The notes below the pieces were generated by a model, which had not been told where the DNA came from, did not search any database, and saw only the letters and a program-made list of their open reading frames with translations. Shown one piece after another: positions 18,958 through 28,626 of a stretch of DNA of 64,000 bases; the stretch's first letter is position 1; each line of letters opens with the position of its first letter. The stretch comes from Pantoea sp. At-9b (lineage in GTDB: Bacteria > Pseudomonadota > Gammaproteobacteria > Enterobacterales > Enterobacteriaceae). A program made the translations under genes and the position numbers. The stretch covers positions 1 to 64,000 of the forward strand of contig NC_014840.1 of the NCBI RefSeq assembly GCF_000175935.2, given 5' to 3'.

Positions 18958-21165
18958 TTAGAAATCGAAAGTGACTGAAGCGCGAACTTCACGACCGTTG
19001 CCGACAAAGGCACTTGCCGAGCTGCCACTCCCGTCGGTATCACCCGGGAAAATAGACGCCCAGTAGTGTTCATTCGTCACGTTATTTACCGCAACACGCA
19101 GAGTGGTGGGGATATTGCCAACCATCGTGGTGTAGCGGGTGCCGAGATCCAGGGTGGTATAACTGTCTGCCCATGTGGTATTCAGGTCATTACTTGCACG
19201 CTTGCCGGTATAATGGACATTGGCGCTGTAGACCAGTTCTGGCATGGAAGGCAGGTTGTATTCCACCAGCACATTCCCCTGAACTTTCGGTACGCCGACC
19301 ACCCGTTTATTGCTGGTGTCGGCTGAAACGGTGTTTTTCAATTTCGGATCGAGGAAAGTGACGCCGCTATAGATATTCAGGCCGTCAAACACATTTCCGC
19401 TGGCGGTGAGTTCGAGTCCTTTATTAAGTTGATCACCCTGCTCTTTGTAGACCATGTCAGAAGGGTCAACGTAAGCAAAGGGACGTTTCAGGCGAAACAG
19501 CGCCGCACCCAGATTCAAGCCCTGAACCTGCGCTTTCAGCCCAATTTCATATTGCTCGCTACGGTAGGGGTCGAGTGTCTGCCCCTCATTTTTAATGCCT
19601 TCACCCGTTGCCGCGGTTCCACCCTGTTCAAGTGAGTCGGCATAGCTGATATATGCCATCACGGCTGGGGTGATCGAGTACATCAACGCGACATTCGGAC
19701 TTAAGCCATCCTGGCTGACAACACTGGTTTTCTGACCCGCATTACTGTAGTTACTGGTCTCCAGCCAGCTCTGGCTGAGATAGAACATCGCTGACCAGCG
19801 TGGATTGAAGGTGACGGTATCGCCAACGGTGATATTTTGTTGCGTGGTCACACTCGATTTATAACGCGCACCATCAGTGATAATTTTGCCATCACCCGGT
19901 TCCTGCATAGCCGAAGGATCATAATAGTTAGTCGTTCCCAGACTGTAGCGTTGGGTACTGCCTTTAGCGGTCCAGATAGACCATACATAACCTCCGGTGG
20001 AGAAGGCCAGGTCATGCCCGATACTTCCGGTATCGACGTGTCCGTTCAGCGTCAGCGTATTGCTTAATACTCTGAATCGCCCCGCAGCCGCAGAATCAGA
20101 AAGGGAGCGACTGAGTGTTCCCGAATTATCGGTAATCGTGTTAGATACGGTGCGCATTGCCCGGTCTGCCTGCTGGAAGCCAACCCCGGCATTCACTGAC
20201 CAGTTACTATTCAGGTAATGGATCAGGTGGGTGCTGATGGTGTCAGTGGTCAGGTCATTACCTGATGTCGGCAAGGTATAGTTTTTATTATTCGGATTCG
20301 GTGCTTTCGGCAGATTTATGCTCTCACCATAGCTGAAGCCACCGACATAGCCTTTTTGGATAAATTCATAATGGCTGGCATCAAGCTGCAAGTGCGTCCC
20401 CGGTCGGATATTCCAGTCAAACGCGACGGCGACCAGTTTGCGGCGTAACGTACTGTCCTTAACGTTGCCCTCCCCCTCTTCATTAAGAAGATTCACCCGG
20501 TAGCCAAACTTATCGTCATCACCAAAATGCCCCCCCAGATCGACATGACCACTGTAAGCATTGCGGCTTTGATAACCCAAAGTGACACGGTGCAGGGGTT
20601 GTTCAGTGGGACGTTTGGCAACAAAATTAAACTGCCCCGCCGGGCTGGCGGGGCCATAAAGAGCCCCCGTCAAACTGTTCAGTACATCAAGTCGTTCTAA
20701 CATCTCTACCGGAAACGCGGTAGTTGACACGATATTGAGGCCATCAAGACGGCTGTTGGCCACCACGCTACCCTGCATCCCCCGGCTTTGTGGCCGACCA
20801 ACGTCCATGCCACCGCGTGCCTGCATCTGCGTACTGGGTGAATATTTCAATAATTCGCTGACGCTTTTCGCCTGCTGATTATCAATCATCTGGTGAGTGA
20901 CGGTCGTGGTCGAATAGGGCGTTTCAGTCCATGACTTATTGCCAATGGGACCCAGGTTGACATCCGGCGTGGTAAACCCTGCCCCACCCTGACTGTCTGA
21001 ATAAATATCCCCTGATGGCACTGCGTTAACCACCATCTGCTGATCATGGGTGGGTTCTTTTGCCGACGTGCTTTTATCTTTCGTCACAACAGGCTCATTC
21101 GTGACTGCTGCACCGACCATCCCAGGCAAACCGGCGAGGAGTATCGCGATTAATCTCTTGTTCAT
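18958..21165 (-). CDS. TonB-dependent siderophore receptor
   Basis: The 735-residue outer-membrane protein has a signal peptide ending near Ala20 and a probable TonB box (QQMVVNA, residues 42-48). A plug domain follows (SVSELLKYSPSTQMQARGGMD, with R-G-M-Q-G). The beta-barrel ends in an aromatic residue (FDF), as assembly by BAM requires. Sequence style is that of ferrichrome/hydroxamate receptors (FhuA/FhuE/FoxA class). It would import a ferric siderophore using the TonB-ExbBD system. The ribosome site upstream of the ATG is weak. It forms a unit with the downstream binding protein. Confidence 0.88.
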   Translation of the reverse strand: MNKRLIAILLAGLPGMVGAAVTNEPVVTKDKSTSAKEPTHDQQMVVNAVPSGDIYSDSQGGAGFTTPDVNLGPIGNKSWTETPYSTTTVTHQMIDNQQAKSVSELLKYSPSTQMQARGGMDVGRPQSRGMQGSVVANSRLDGLNIVSTTAFPVEMLERLDVLNSLTGALYGPASPAGQFNFVAKRPTEQPLHRVTLGYQSRNAYSGHVDLGGHFGDDDKFGYRVNLLNEEGEGNVKDSTLRRKLVAVAFDWNIRPGTHLQLDASHYEFIQKGYVGGFSYGESINLPKAPNPNNKNYTLPTSGNDLTTDTISTHLIHYLNSNWSVNAGVGFQQADRAMRTVSNTITDNSGTLSRSLSDSAAAGRFRVLSNTLTLNGHVDTGSIGHDLAFSTGGYVWSIWTAKGSTQRYSLGTTNYYDPSAMQEPGDGKIITDGARYKSSVTTQQNITVGDTVTFNPRWSAMFYLSQSWLETSNYSNAGQKTSVVSQDGLSPNVALMYSITPAVMAYISYADSLEQGGTAATGEGIKNEGQTLDPYRSEQYEIGLKAQVQGLNLGAALFRLKRPFAYVDPSDMVYKEQGDQLNKGLELTASGNVFDGLNIYSGVTFLDPKLKNTVSADTSNKRVVGVPKVQGNVLVEYNLPSMPELVYSANVHYTGKRASNDLNTTWADSYTTLDLGTRYTTMVGNIPTTLRVAVNNVTNEHYWASIFPGDTDGSGSSASAFVGNGREVRASVTFDF

Positions 21166-21677
21166 ATTATTGCGTTATATAGTTATTTATATTACGAAAA
21201 AGGAGCAAGGAGAATACATCTGCAATTAATGATTAGCAATTATTAAAAACATTGAAAAAATGCAACAGGAGTAATCACTCACAGTAAATAACAAGATCTA
21301 AATAAGATGTTTATATGTATTTATTATATGGTTTCGGGCGTAAATTCAGATCGTTGCATATCATTATTTCTTCTTTTGTTCACGGAAATAAAAAATACAA
21401 ATCAATGAGTTAAGTGAGTATCACAGATGGCCAGATAATAAACTGGCCCCGAAAAGACCATTGAGCTGATAAATATCACATAAAACAAACATTAATTCCG
21501 ACAGTCGAAAACACGCCATACACAGACACGCTGTGCATATTTAACCTTCACATGAAACTAAAATCGCCATCAGACATTAACATTTTTTCTATTTACTCTT
21601 GCGGTAAAATTTCGACAGGAAATATTTCATTGCTCTGCTCGCTGAGCAGAGAATTCTCTCTTCTTTATCTGACCGAA
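21166..21677. other. AT-rich intergenic region upstream of the TonB receptor
   Basis: About 510 bases, strongly AT-rich, with no credible gene. It should contain the receptor promoter. A weak Fur-box-like stretch is noted at 21225-21243. Another ATCATTATT occurs near 21358-21369. Confidence 0.5.
21225..21243. promoter_or_regulatory. Weak Fur-box-like site
   Basis: ATTAATGATTAGCAATTAT matches 11 of 19 positions of the palindromic Fur consensus by my count and lies about 60-80 bases upstream of the receptor start. The receptor class is normally Fur-regulated. The match alone is weak. Confidence 0.3.
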
Positions 21678-22283
21678 TTAACCTGTAACCACCACGGCAT
21701 CCAACGAACGAAGGGCAAAATCAATCATGGCGATAAGCTCTTCTCTGGATGATCCATCGCGCGCCTGCAAGGAAATCGCCTGGGTTATGCCATAAAAAAA
21801 CGCCGCCATTTGTTCAATATCGGTATCTGCGGGAATGTCGCCGTCATGACGTCCACGTTCAATGCGTGCGGTAATCGCCTCAACAATTTTGTGCCGTGCC
21901 TGCTTAAGGTACAGCCTTGCCTGTTCATTAGCCGGCAGGCAATTCACTACCCCGAGGATCAGCATACATCCACCCGGTTGATGGGCGAGCGCAGCCTCAA
22001 TACTGGTCAGGAACATATTACGCAGCGCCTGCCGCAGCGTTGGTGGTGTTTCCAGCGCCTGTCGTGACCTTTCTCCAACCGTCACCAGGTATTGATCCAC
22101 CGCCTCACAAAATGCGGCTTCTTTGGACTCAAAGGCTGCATAAAAACTGGGCGGGTTAATGCCTGCTGCGGCAGTTAAATCAGAGAGTTGCGCGCCTTCA
22201 TAGCCGCGAATCCAAAAAACCTCCATCATCGCCTGCAAAGCCGCTTGCCTGTCAAAACTGCGGGGTCTTCCGCGAGAAGTCAT
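21678..22283 (-). CDS. TetR-family transcriptional regulator
   Basis: The 201-residue regulator has an N-terminal TetR HTH (residues about 10-55: LSDLTAAAGINPPSFYAAFESKEAAF). Its helical C-terminal ligand domain is of the AcrR/QacR-like TetR_C type with PGGCMLI and NCLPANE. It is divergent from the NTF2-like gene at 22383, and the 99-base gap contains two ACTACA elements and a TGTA-N8-TACA pair. It probably controls that gene and itself. The effector is unknown. Confidence 0.85.
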   Translation of the reverse strand: MTSRGRPRSFDRQAALQAMMEVFWIRGYEGAQLSDLTAAAGINPPSFYAAFESKEAAFCEAVDQYLVTVGERSRQALETPPTLRQALRNMFLTSIEAALAHQPGGCMLILGVVNCLPANEQARLYLKQARHKIVEAITARIERGRHDGDIPADTDIEQMAAFFYGITQAISLQARDGSSREELIAMIDFALRSLDAVVVTG

Positions 22284-22382
22284 AGCACACCATTTCTGTA
22301 AACATCACTACAAAATTATTGACTGCGTCAGCCAGTCGGGTTAGAACCAATTATATATTTTTGACTACAGAATAGAAGGTGC

Positions 22383-22790
22383 ATGATGCCTGAGCGACAA
22401 CCCATTGAGGTTATTGAGGAATTTTTACAACGTGCGGCAACATCGCCAGATGTTTCAATCATTGGCGAGCTGGTCAGCGAGGAAGTTGACTGGTTCGTGG
22501 CGGGCGATGTGGCGGTTGTGCCGTGGATTGGCCGCAAGCACGGCAAAGCCGGTGCCGTCGAGTTTTATCGGCAGATCCGCGAGCAGATTAGCTCGGAACA
22601 CTTTGAAATCGGCGAGATGTTGGTGCGGGGTGGCAGAGTCATGATCCCCGGCAGGCTGGCATCCCGGGTGAACAAAACCGGAAAACTGATCGAGAGCGAG
22701 TTCGTGCTTGATTTTACGGTGACTGACGGCCTGATTACGCGTTTTCGGCTGTTTGAAGACAGCTACGCGGTAGCACAGGCCTGTGTCTGA
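22383..22790 (+). CDS. NTF2/SnoaL-like protein
   Basis: The 135-residue cytoplasmic protein has the cone-shaped NTF2-like fold pattern: an N-terminal helix with IEEFLQRA, a DWFVAGD strand, GRKHGKAGAVEFYRQI and a C-terminal FEDSYAVAQA. Members include small-molecule isomerases and hydrolases and binding proteins, so no reaction can be assigned. It begins with tandem ATG codons and is divergent from a TetR regulator, a common arrangement for regulator and target. Confidence 0.72.
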   Translation: MMPERQPIEVIEEFLQRAATSPDVSIIGELVSEEVDWFVAGDVAVVPWIGRKHGKAGAVEFYRQIREQISSEHFEIGEMLVRGGRVMIPGRLASRVNKTGKLIESEFVLDFTVTDGLITRFRLFEDSYAVAQACV

Positions 22791-22821
22791 ACCGCTGGTT
22801 GAGTTGGCGGTTAACTTTTTT
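22790..22821 (+). terminator. Intrinsic terminator after the NTF2-like gene
   Basis: AACCGC pairs with GCGGTT across an 11-nt loop, and a run of six T follows at 22816-22821. It overlaps the 3' end of the convergent cecR-like gene. Confidence 0.6.
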
Positions 22822-23467
22822 GCGGCGATTCACTGCTGTTCTCGCCACGTACCGCATTTAACCCAGCCAGAGAAAAAAGCTTGAAATGCGCAGTCAGCGC
22901 TTGCGTCTGCATCGCGACAATTTCCTGCACAGGGCCAGGTATACGGTTCCCTGCCACCATCAGCATCATGCAGGGTGCCACGACACTGAGCATGCAGGGA
23001 AGCAGGCGGGGATCATCCTCTGCAAGACCGGCGGCTTCCGCAACAATCCGCCTGACTGACTGAATTTTTCCTGCACCTTCTGAGTTGATAAAATCACCGA
23101 GCTGTACCGAAGGAGATAACAATTCGCGCGCAAATACGCGTCCGTGCCAGTCATTCGGATTGCTGAGTTTCGCCAGAAACGTTTCCAGAAATACACCCAG
23201 TTTATCTTCAGCGGGAAGGTCTGATGCCGCTAACTGAGCGAGCTGATTGCCATCCAGGTAATGATGATGCGCCAGTGTCAGTACAGCCAGATATAGCCCA
23301 TCTCTACCGCCAAAGTGATAGTTGATCGCTGCCAGGTCAACATTGGCCTTTTTGGCGACCTCTTTGTTAGTGGTCTGAGCAAACCCCTTCTCAGCAATCA
23401 ATTCCCCTGCTGCCTCCAGAATGCTCTCGCGGGTGATATCGCCATCGCTGCGTCGTGCTCTGCCCAT
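22811..23467 (-). CDS. cecR: CecR (YbiH)-type TetR regulator
   Basis: The 218-residue TetR-family protein has an N-terminal HTH (TNKEVAKKANVDLAAINYHFGGRDGLY) and a C-terminal domain of the CecR/DUF1956 type (ELLSPS, CMLSVVAPCMMLM). In E. coli, CecR controls the ybhGFSR exporter genes. Here it is divergent from the same exporter set, and the 106-base gap contains a perfect palindrome. The relationship to CecR is therefore supported by both sequence style and context. The inducer is unknown; E. coli CecR affects sensitivity to cefoperazone and chloramphenicol. Confidence 0.85.
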   Translation of the reverse strand: MGRARRSDGDITRESILEAAGELIAEKGFAQTTNKEVAKKANVDLAAINYHFGGRDGLYLAVLTLAHHHYLDGNQLAQLAASDLPAEDKLGVFLETFLAKLSNPNDWHGRVFARELLSPSVQLGDFINSEGAGKIQSVRRIVAEAAGLAEDDPRLLPCMLSVVAPCMMLMVAGNRIPGPVQEIVAMQTQALTAHFKLFSLAGLNAVRGENSSESPQKS

Positions 23468-23527
23468 TATTCAAAATGCCCGGATAAGTTATTTATGACC
23501 ATATGGGGTTTATTATCGCACAATTAA

Positions 23528-23548
23528 AGTTTAAATTAAATTTAAACT
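23528..23548. promoter_or_regulatory. Candidate CecR operator (perfect inverted repeat)
   Basis: Two 9-bp arms, AGTTTAAAT and ATTTAAACT, are exact reverse complements separated by TAA. The site lies 26 bases before the exporter start and 60 bases from cecR, well placed to repress both divergent genes. Confidence 0.75.
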
Positions 23549-23573
23549 AAGCCTCGGGGAGCGTCAGGACGCA

Positions 23574-24602
23574 ATGCCTATGAACAAGAAAATCATCGCT
23601 GGAGGGGGCGTGGCGGCGCTTATCGTTGTCGCAGGCGCTTTCTGGTTGTTTGGCAGAAACAGCCAGGATACGGGTCAACTGACACTGTTTGGCAATGTCG
23701 ATATCCGTCAGGTTTCACTGGCATTTGAGAATAATGGCCGGATCAGTACGGTTGCCGTTGATGAAGGCGACCACGTCAAAGCCGGGCAGATTCTGGCTAC
23801 GCTGGATACCAAAGCGCTGGAAATTCAGGAACAACAGGCTGTGGCCCAGTTGGATGTTCAAAAGCAGACCGTTCGTGAGCAGCAGGCGGGCGCGCGTCCG
23901 GAAGAAATCGCACAGGCGAAAGCGCAACTGGCATCCGCTCAGGCGCAACTGCAAAAAGCCACTGAGGATATCACCCGCATCCAGCGGATTTCAGCCACCA
24001 CGGGCGGTAAAGGTATCAGCAAGCAGGAGCTGGATATGGCCAGAAGTTCCCTGCTCGTTGCACAGTCGAGTGTGAAAGAGCGGCAGGCTAACCTCACGTT
24101 AATGGAAAAAGGAGTCCGAAAAGAGCAGCGTGAGGCATCGGTCGCTCAGGTCCGCGCCACACAGGCCCAGCTGGCACTGATGCAGTATCACATTTCTCAG
24201 GCCGAGTTACGTTCTCCTGTTGACGCAGTGGTACGAGCCCGTCTTCAGGAGCCGGGTGACATGACCGGACCTCAGAAAGCCGTCTTCACTCTGGCACTGA
24301 GTGAACCCAAATGGGTTCGGGTATGGCTGAGCCAAAATGATCTTGGCCGGGTGAGGTCAGGCATGACCGCCCAGATCAGGACCGACTCCTTTCCTGATAA
24401 ACCCGTGCAGGGCAAAGTCGGCTTTATCTCTTCTGTCGCCGAATTCACCCCAAAATCGGTTCAGACCGAGGAATTACGCACCAATCTGGTATACGAAGTG
24501 CGAATCGTTGCTGAAGACCCGGATGATGTATTGCGTATGGGGCAGCCAGCAACGGTCACTGTCAACACTCAACCAGAGAAACAACATGATGCCACTCACT
24601 GA
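23574..24602 (+). CDS. ybhG: HlyD-family membrane fusion protein (YbhG-type)
   Basis: The 342-residue protein has an N-terminal membrane anchor/signal (IAGGGVAALIVVAGAFWLFG), then a lipoyl/barrel-sandwich half (VDEGDHVKAGQILATLD). A long alpha-hairpin coiled coil follows (residues about 85-200, rich in Gln and Ala), then the second lipoyl half (LRSPVDAVVRARLQEPG) and a beta-barrel domain. It bridges the inner-membrane ABC exporter and an outer-membrane channel. The start may be 23574 or the ATG two codons on. It overlaps the ATPase gene by 17 bases. Confidence 0.9.
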   Translation: MPMNKKIIAGGGVAALIVVAGAFWLFGRNSQDTGQLTLFGNVDIRQVSLAFENNGRISTVAVDEGDHVKAGQILATLDTKALEIQEQQAVAQLDVQKQTVREQQAGARPEEIAQAKAQLASAQAQLQKATEDITRIQRISATTGGKGISKQELDMARSSLLVAQSSVKERQANLTLMEKGVRKEQREASVAQVRATQAQLALMQYHISQAELRSPVDAVVRARLQEPGDMTGPQKAVFTLALSEPKWVRVWLSQNDLGRVRSGMTAQIRTDSFPDKPVQGKVGFISSVAEFTPKSVQTEELRTNLVYEVRIVAEDPDDVLRMGQPATVTVNTQPEKQHDATH

Positions 24603-26373
24603 TCGTCAGGACGTGGTGGTTGCCCAAGATTTAGTGCGCGAGTTTCCTGCCCCTGGGAAAAATCGGCCAGACCTGCGTGCGCTGGATGGACTCACGTTGA
24701 GGATTCATGCCGGAGAAGTGACGGCGCTCGTCGGGCCGGATGGTGCTGGCAAGACCACCTTCCAACGACTGATCGCCGGACTGTATACCCCCACATCGGG
24801 TACCCTGACAGTTCTGGGGACCGATGTGGTTGCTGACCCGCAATCTGTGCAAAACCGCATCAGTTATATGCCGCAACGATTTGGCCTTTATGAGGATCTT
24901 AGCGTGCAGGAGAATCTTGACCTGTATGCTGACTTGCATGGTGTTCCTGGCGGGGAAAGGCAGTCACGTTTTGCCCGTTTGCTGGCTATCACTGACCTTG
25001 ATCGTTTCACCGCCCGTCCGGCGGGAAAACTCTCTGGCGGTATGAAACAGAAACTGGGTTTGGCCTGTACCCTGGTGCGCTCCCCGGATTTGTTATTGTT
25101 GGATGAACCCAGTGTCGGCGTTGATCCGCTTTCCCGTCGCGATTTATGGAAAATTATTGAGCAACTTGTCCAGGAAGAAAATCTGAGCGTTATCATCAGC
25201 ACAGCTTACATGGATGAAGCTGAACGATGTGCTCAGGTTTACATTATGGATCAGGGTAAAATTCTCGCGTCTGGCACACCAGACGAGCTTCGACGGGTCG
25301 CCAATGGCAGCACCTGGCAGGCAATTCCTGCATCCGGCATCAAATCACGGACTTTGCAGGCCCATTTACTTGAACAACGGGAAAAGATTGCTGACGCAGT
25401 CCCTAAAGGGAACGCAGTCAGGTTTATTTGTCAGTCCCCTGATGATACATCAACCCCTGCCGGGATAAACGCCACACCACGCGAACCTGAGCTTGAAGAC
25501 GGCTTCATGCTGTTACTGCATCGAGCGCAATTACAGGAACAATCCTCCACATTCTCTGCCCCGGTGAAGCCAGAAATGGTGTCATCCCGTGATTCCACAA
25601 ATGACAGCGATAATCCTGTCATCCTTGTAAAGGATCTGGTCCGTAAGTTTGGTGATTTTACTGCGGTTGCCAGCACCTCTTTTGGCGTAAAACGTGGGGA
25701 GATTTTCGGTCTTCTCGGACCGAACGGTGCCGGAAAGACCACCACTTTTCGCATGCTGTGTGGGCTGCTGCCGGCGACCAGTGGTCAGCTGGAAGTCGCC
25801 GGAATGAATCTGCGAACCGCAAGAGCAAAAGCGCGCGCCCGAATTGGCTATGTGTCACAAAAGTTTGCGCTGTACGGCAATCTCAGCGTCAGGGAAAACC
25901 TGACATTCTTTGGCGGTGCTTATGGCTTGTCCGGGGACGTGTTAACTCGGCAGATTGAAGCCTCTCTTAAACAGTTCAAACTCAACCCTGATGCTATCAG
26001 TGGTGAATTGCCGGGTGGGTTTAAACAACGTTTGTCGATGGCTGTCGCATTATTGCATCAACCCGAAATCGTCTTTCTTGATGAACCCACCAGTGGTATC
26101 GACCCGCTGGCCAGACGCCTTTTCTGGTACACCATCGGAGAGCTGGCAGATAAGGGGATCACCATCATTGTCACCACTCACTTTATGGAAGAAGCCGAGT
26201 ATTGCGACCGCATAGCGATTCAGGATGCCGGAAAAATGCTGGCACTGGGTACCCCAGAAGAAGTTAGACAATTTGCCGGGCTGCATCACGATGTCGATAT
26301 GAATACTGCATTTATTGCGATTGTCGAGAATGCACGAGCCAACGCCACAGAGAGGGGGTCATCACATGCATGA
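24586..26373 (+). CDS. ybhF: ABC exporter ATPase with two nucleotide-binding domains (YbhF-type)
   Basis: The 595-residue protein contains two complete ABC domains. The first has Walker A GPDGAGKT (residues 50-57), LSGGMKQK and LLLDEPSVG. The second has GPNGAGKT (378-385), a degenerate signature PGGFKQR and FLDEPTSGID. It powers drug or metabolite export through the two following permeases. The frame extends upstream to 24508, but the ATG at 24586, inside the end of ybhG, begins the conserved protein. It overlaps ybhS by 8 bases, indicating coupled translation. Confidence 0.92.
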   Translation: MMPLTDRQDVVVAQDLVREFPAPGKNRPDLRALDGLTLRIHAGEVTALVGPDGAGKTTFQRLIAGLYTPTSGTLTVLGTDVVADPQSVQNRISYMPQRFGLYEDLSVQENLDLYADLHGVPGGERQSRFARLLAITDLDRFTARPAGKLSGGMKQKLGLACTLVRSPDLLLLDEPSVGVDPLSRRDLWKIIEQLVQEENLSVIISTAYMDEAERCAQVYIMDQGKILASGTPDELRRVANGSTWQAIPASGIKSRTLQAHLLEQREKIADAVPKGNAVRFICQSPDDTSTPAGINATPREPELEDGFMLLLHRAQLQEQSSTFSAPVKPEMVSSRDSTNDSDNPVILVKDLVRKFGDFTAVASTSFGVKRGEIFGLLGPNGAGKTTTFRMLCGLLPATSGQLEVAGMNLRTARAKARARIGYVSQKFALYGNLSVRENLTFFGGAYGLSGDVLTRQIEASLKQFKLNPDAISGELPGGFKQRLSMAVALLHQPEIVFLDEPTSGIDPLARRLFWYTIGELADKGITIIVTTHFMEEAEYCDRIAIQDAGKMLALGTPEEVRQFAGLHHDVDMNTAFIAIVENARANATERGSSHA

Positions 26374-27493
26374 CTCCACATTCTTTCATCGTCTTATCTC
26401 GCTGACACGGAAAGAGACACGCCAGTTGGTTCGTGATAAAAGCAATCTGGCCGTGGGTTTCCTGTTACCCGTAGTGCTGATTCTTCTATTTGGTTACGGT
26501 ATTTCTTTCGACCTTGCCAATGCCCGTGTTGCTGTCGTTCAGGAACAACATACTCCGCAAAGCTATCAGGTGATTAGCGCATTGCAGGGAAGTCGCTATC
26601 TGTCAGTGCAGGAGTATCCAAACTTCGTTACGGCACAGATGGCGCTGCAACAGGGGAAAACGGATGCCATTGTGCGTATTCCTGCAGATTACGCGCAGAG
26701 TAGTCGCGTTGGCACAGGACAGTTGCAGGTAATCCTGAATGGGGCGGTGACCAGCGTCGCCTCTGCCGCTCAAAGTTACATTACCGGGGCACTGGCCGTG
26801 CAGTCTGCCGTTGAATCAGACAGACAAAATAGCCCCTCGCTGGCTGGCTCTGTTTCTATCGAGCAGCGTATGTGGTTTAACGAAGCCAGCAACAGCACCT
26901 GGTTCATCGTTCCTGGCATCATTGTCCTGATTCTGACGCTCATTGGTGCCTTTCTTACCGGGTTACTGATAGCCAGGGAGCGAGAGCGGGGAACGCTTGA
27001 AGCGTTGTTTGTCACTCCGGTTCGCCCTCTTGAACTTGTACTCGCCAAACTTGCCCCGTATATGGTGATAGGCACGGTTGACCTGATAATGTGCCTTCTG
27101 GCGGCGCATTATCTTTTCGACGTCCCGATCCGTGGCTCTCTGTTCGCTATCATCATCGCCTCTTTGCTCTACCTACTGGTGGCACTGGGTATGGGACTGG
27201 CAATTTCTGGGTTTGCACCGAGTCAGTTCATGGCAAGTCAGGTGGCACTGATTGCGAGTTTTATGCCAGCCATGATGCTGTCAGGATTTGTCTTTGATCT
27301 TCGCAATTTGCCGGTGGCAATCCAGATAGTCAGTCAGATCCTGCCTGCCACACATTTCATGTCATTGATAAAAACGCTTTTCCTGGGGGGGAATGACTGG
27401 CCGTTATTTTTCCGCCAGTGCGGCATTCTTCTGCTTTACGCAGTGCTGCTGATTAACGCTTCGCGGATCTCGCTTCGTAAACGGTTGAGATAA
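26366..27493 (+). CDS. ybhS: ABC-2 exporter permease (YbhS-type)
   Basis: The 375-residue inner-membrane protein has one N-terminal membrane helix (FLLPVVLILLFGYGI), a large periplasmic domain (about residues 45-170) and five C-terminal helices. The ABC-2 signature RERERGTLEALFVTP lies before the second helix group. It pairs with YbhR to form the translocation channel. AGAGGGGG precedes the ATG at 26366. The in-frame upstream ATG at 26315 lies deep in ybhF and is unlikely. Confidence 0.92.
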   Translation: MHDSTFFHRLISLTRKETRQLVRDKSNLAVGFLLPVVLILLFGYGISFDLANARVAVVQEQHTPQSYQVISALQGSRYLSVQEYPNFVTAQMALQQGKTDAIVRIPADYAQSSRVGTGQLQVILNGAVTSVASAAQSYITGALAVQSAVESDRQNSPSLAGSVSIEQRMWFNEASNSTWFIVPGIIVLILTLIGAFLTGLLIARERERGTLEALFVTPVRPLELVLAKLAPYMVIGTVDLIMCLLAAHYLFDVPIRGSLFAIIIASLLYLLVALGMGLAISGFAPSQFMASQVALIASFMPAMMLSGFVFDLRNLPVAIQIVSQILPATHFMSLIKTLFLGGNDWPLFFRQCGILLLYAVLLINASRISLRKRLR

Positions 27494-27497
27494 AAAG

Positions 27498-28613
27498 ATG
27501 ACGAATTCATTAATACAGTGGCTGCGACATCTTAGCTTTCTGATAAGAAAAGAAATGCTGACAATCATCAAAGAACCCGCCAACCGGGTGATCCTGATTG
27601 CACCCGCATTTTTGCAGGCCGTACTCTTCGGTTATGCCGCAACCTATGATGTCAATCATGTTGACTACGCCGTCCTGGATCAAAGCAGAAGCCAGTCCTC
27701 CATCGAGATTCTGTCGCATCTTGATGGCACAGGTGTGTTTAACCGTACTGCGACCCTGACTTCATCTGCCCAGATAGCGCAGACTGTCATGGACGGTAAA
27801 GCGCTTATGGTACTGACTTTCCCGCCCGATTTTGAAAATAAACTCAACCAGGGCTTAACATCCCCCATGCAGGTAATTCTGGATGGGCGTAACTCTTCAA
27901 CGGCCGGGGCCGCTGCGAGTTATATCTCTGCGGTAGTCACTGGCTTCAATCAGAGAAGTGCTGACCCTTCTGCCCTGAACGTCGTGGTCAGAGCCTGGTA
28001 TAACCCCAATTTTGAGTCTCGCTGGGGAATAATGCCCACCCTGATTGCGGCTCTCAGCATGATTCAAACCCTGTTACTTTCTGCTCTGTCTGTCGCCAGA
28101 GAACGGGAACAGGGAACATTTGATCAGTTACTTGTGACCCCTTTTACCCCCATGCAGCTCCTGGTTGGCAAAGCCATACCACCTGTACTGGTGGGCCTGG
28201 TACAGTCCACGATAATTTTACTGATCATTCTGTTCTGGTTTCGGATACCGATGAACGGCTCGTTACTGGTGCTCTATACCGGCCTGTTGTGCTTCAACAT
28301 TGCTGCGGTTGGTCTGGGGCTGTCGATTTCTGCTGTTTCCATCAATATGCAACAGGCGATGCTTTACACCTTCTTGCTGATTATGCCGCTCATGTTGCTT
28401 TCCGGGCTGCTTACCCCGGTACAGACCATGCCTGACTTGCTCAATACCCTCACCTATGCCAACCCACTGCGCTTTGCCATCGATCTGGTGCGACGGGTCT
28501 ATCTCGAGGGAGCCGGGCTAGCTGATATCGCCTTTGATTTTATCCCTATGCTTGCCCTGGCTGTTGTCACTATGCCGCTGGCTGCATGGTTGTTTCGTAA
28601 CCGACTGTACTGA
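27498..28613 (+). CDS. ybhR: ABC-2 exporter permease (YbhR-type)
   Basis: The 371-residue permease is similar in layout to the preceding one: a first helix (VILIAPAFLQAVLFGYA), a periplasmic domain, then a cluster of helices with AREREQGTFDQLLVTPFTP as the ABC-2 signature. It is the second half of the heterodimeric channel. It starts 4 bases after ybhS and is followed by the outer-membrane factor gene after 13 bases. Family size matches (E. coli YbhR is of almost the same length). Confidence 0.92.
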   Translation: MTNSLIQWLRHLSFLIRKEMLTIIKEPANRVILIAPAFLQAVLFGYAATYDVNHVDYAVLDQSRSQSSIEILSHLDGTGVFNRTATLTSSAQIAQTVMDGKALMVLTFPPDFENKLNQGLTSPMQVILDGRNSSTAGAAASYISAVVTGFNQRSADPSALNVVVRAWYNPNFESRWGIMPTLIAALSMIQTLLLSALSVAREREQGTFDQLLVTPFTPMQLLVGKAIPPVLVGLVQSTIILLIILFWFRIPMNGSLLVLYTGLLCFNIAAVGLGLSISAVSINMQQAMLYTFLLIMPLMLLSGLLTPVQTMPDLLNTLTYANPLRFAIDLVRRVYLEGAGLADIAFDFIPMLALAVVTMPLAAWLFRNRLY

Positions 28614-28626
28614 TGCAGGAAAGAAG

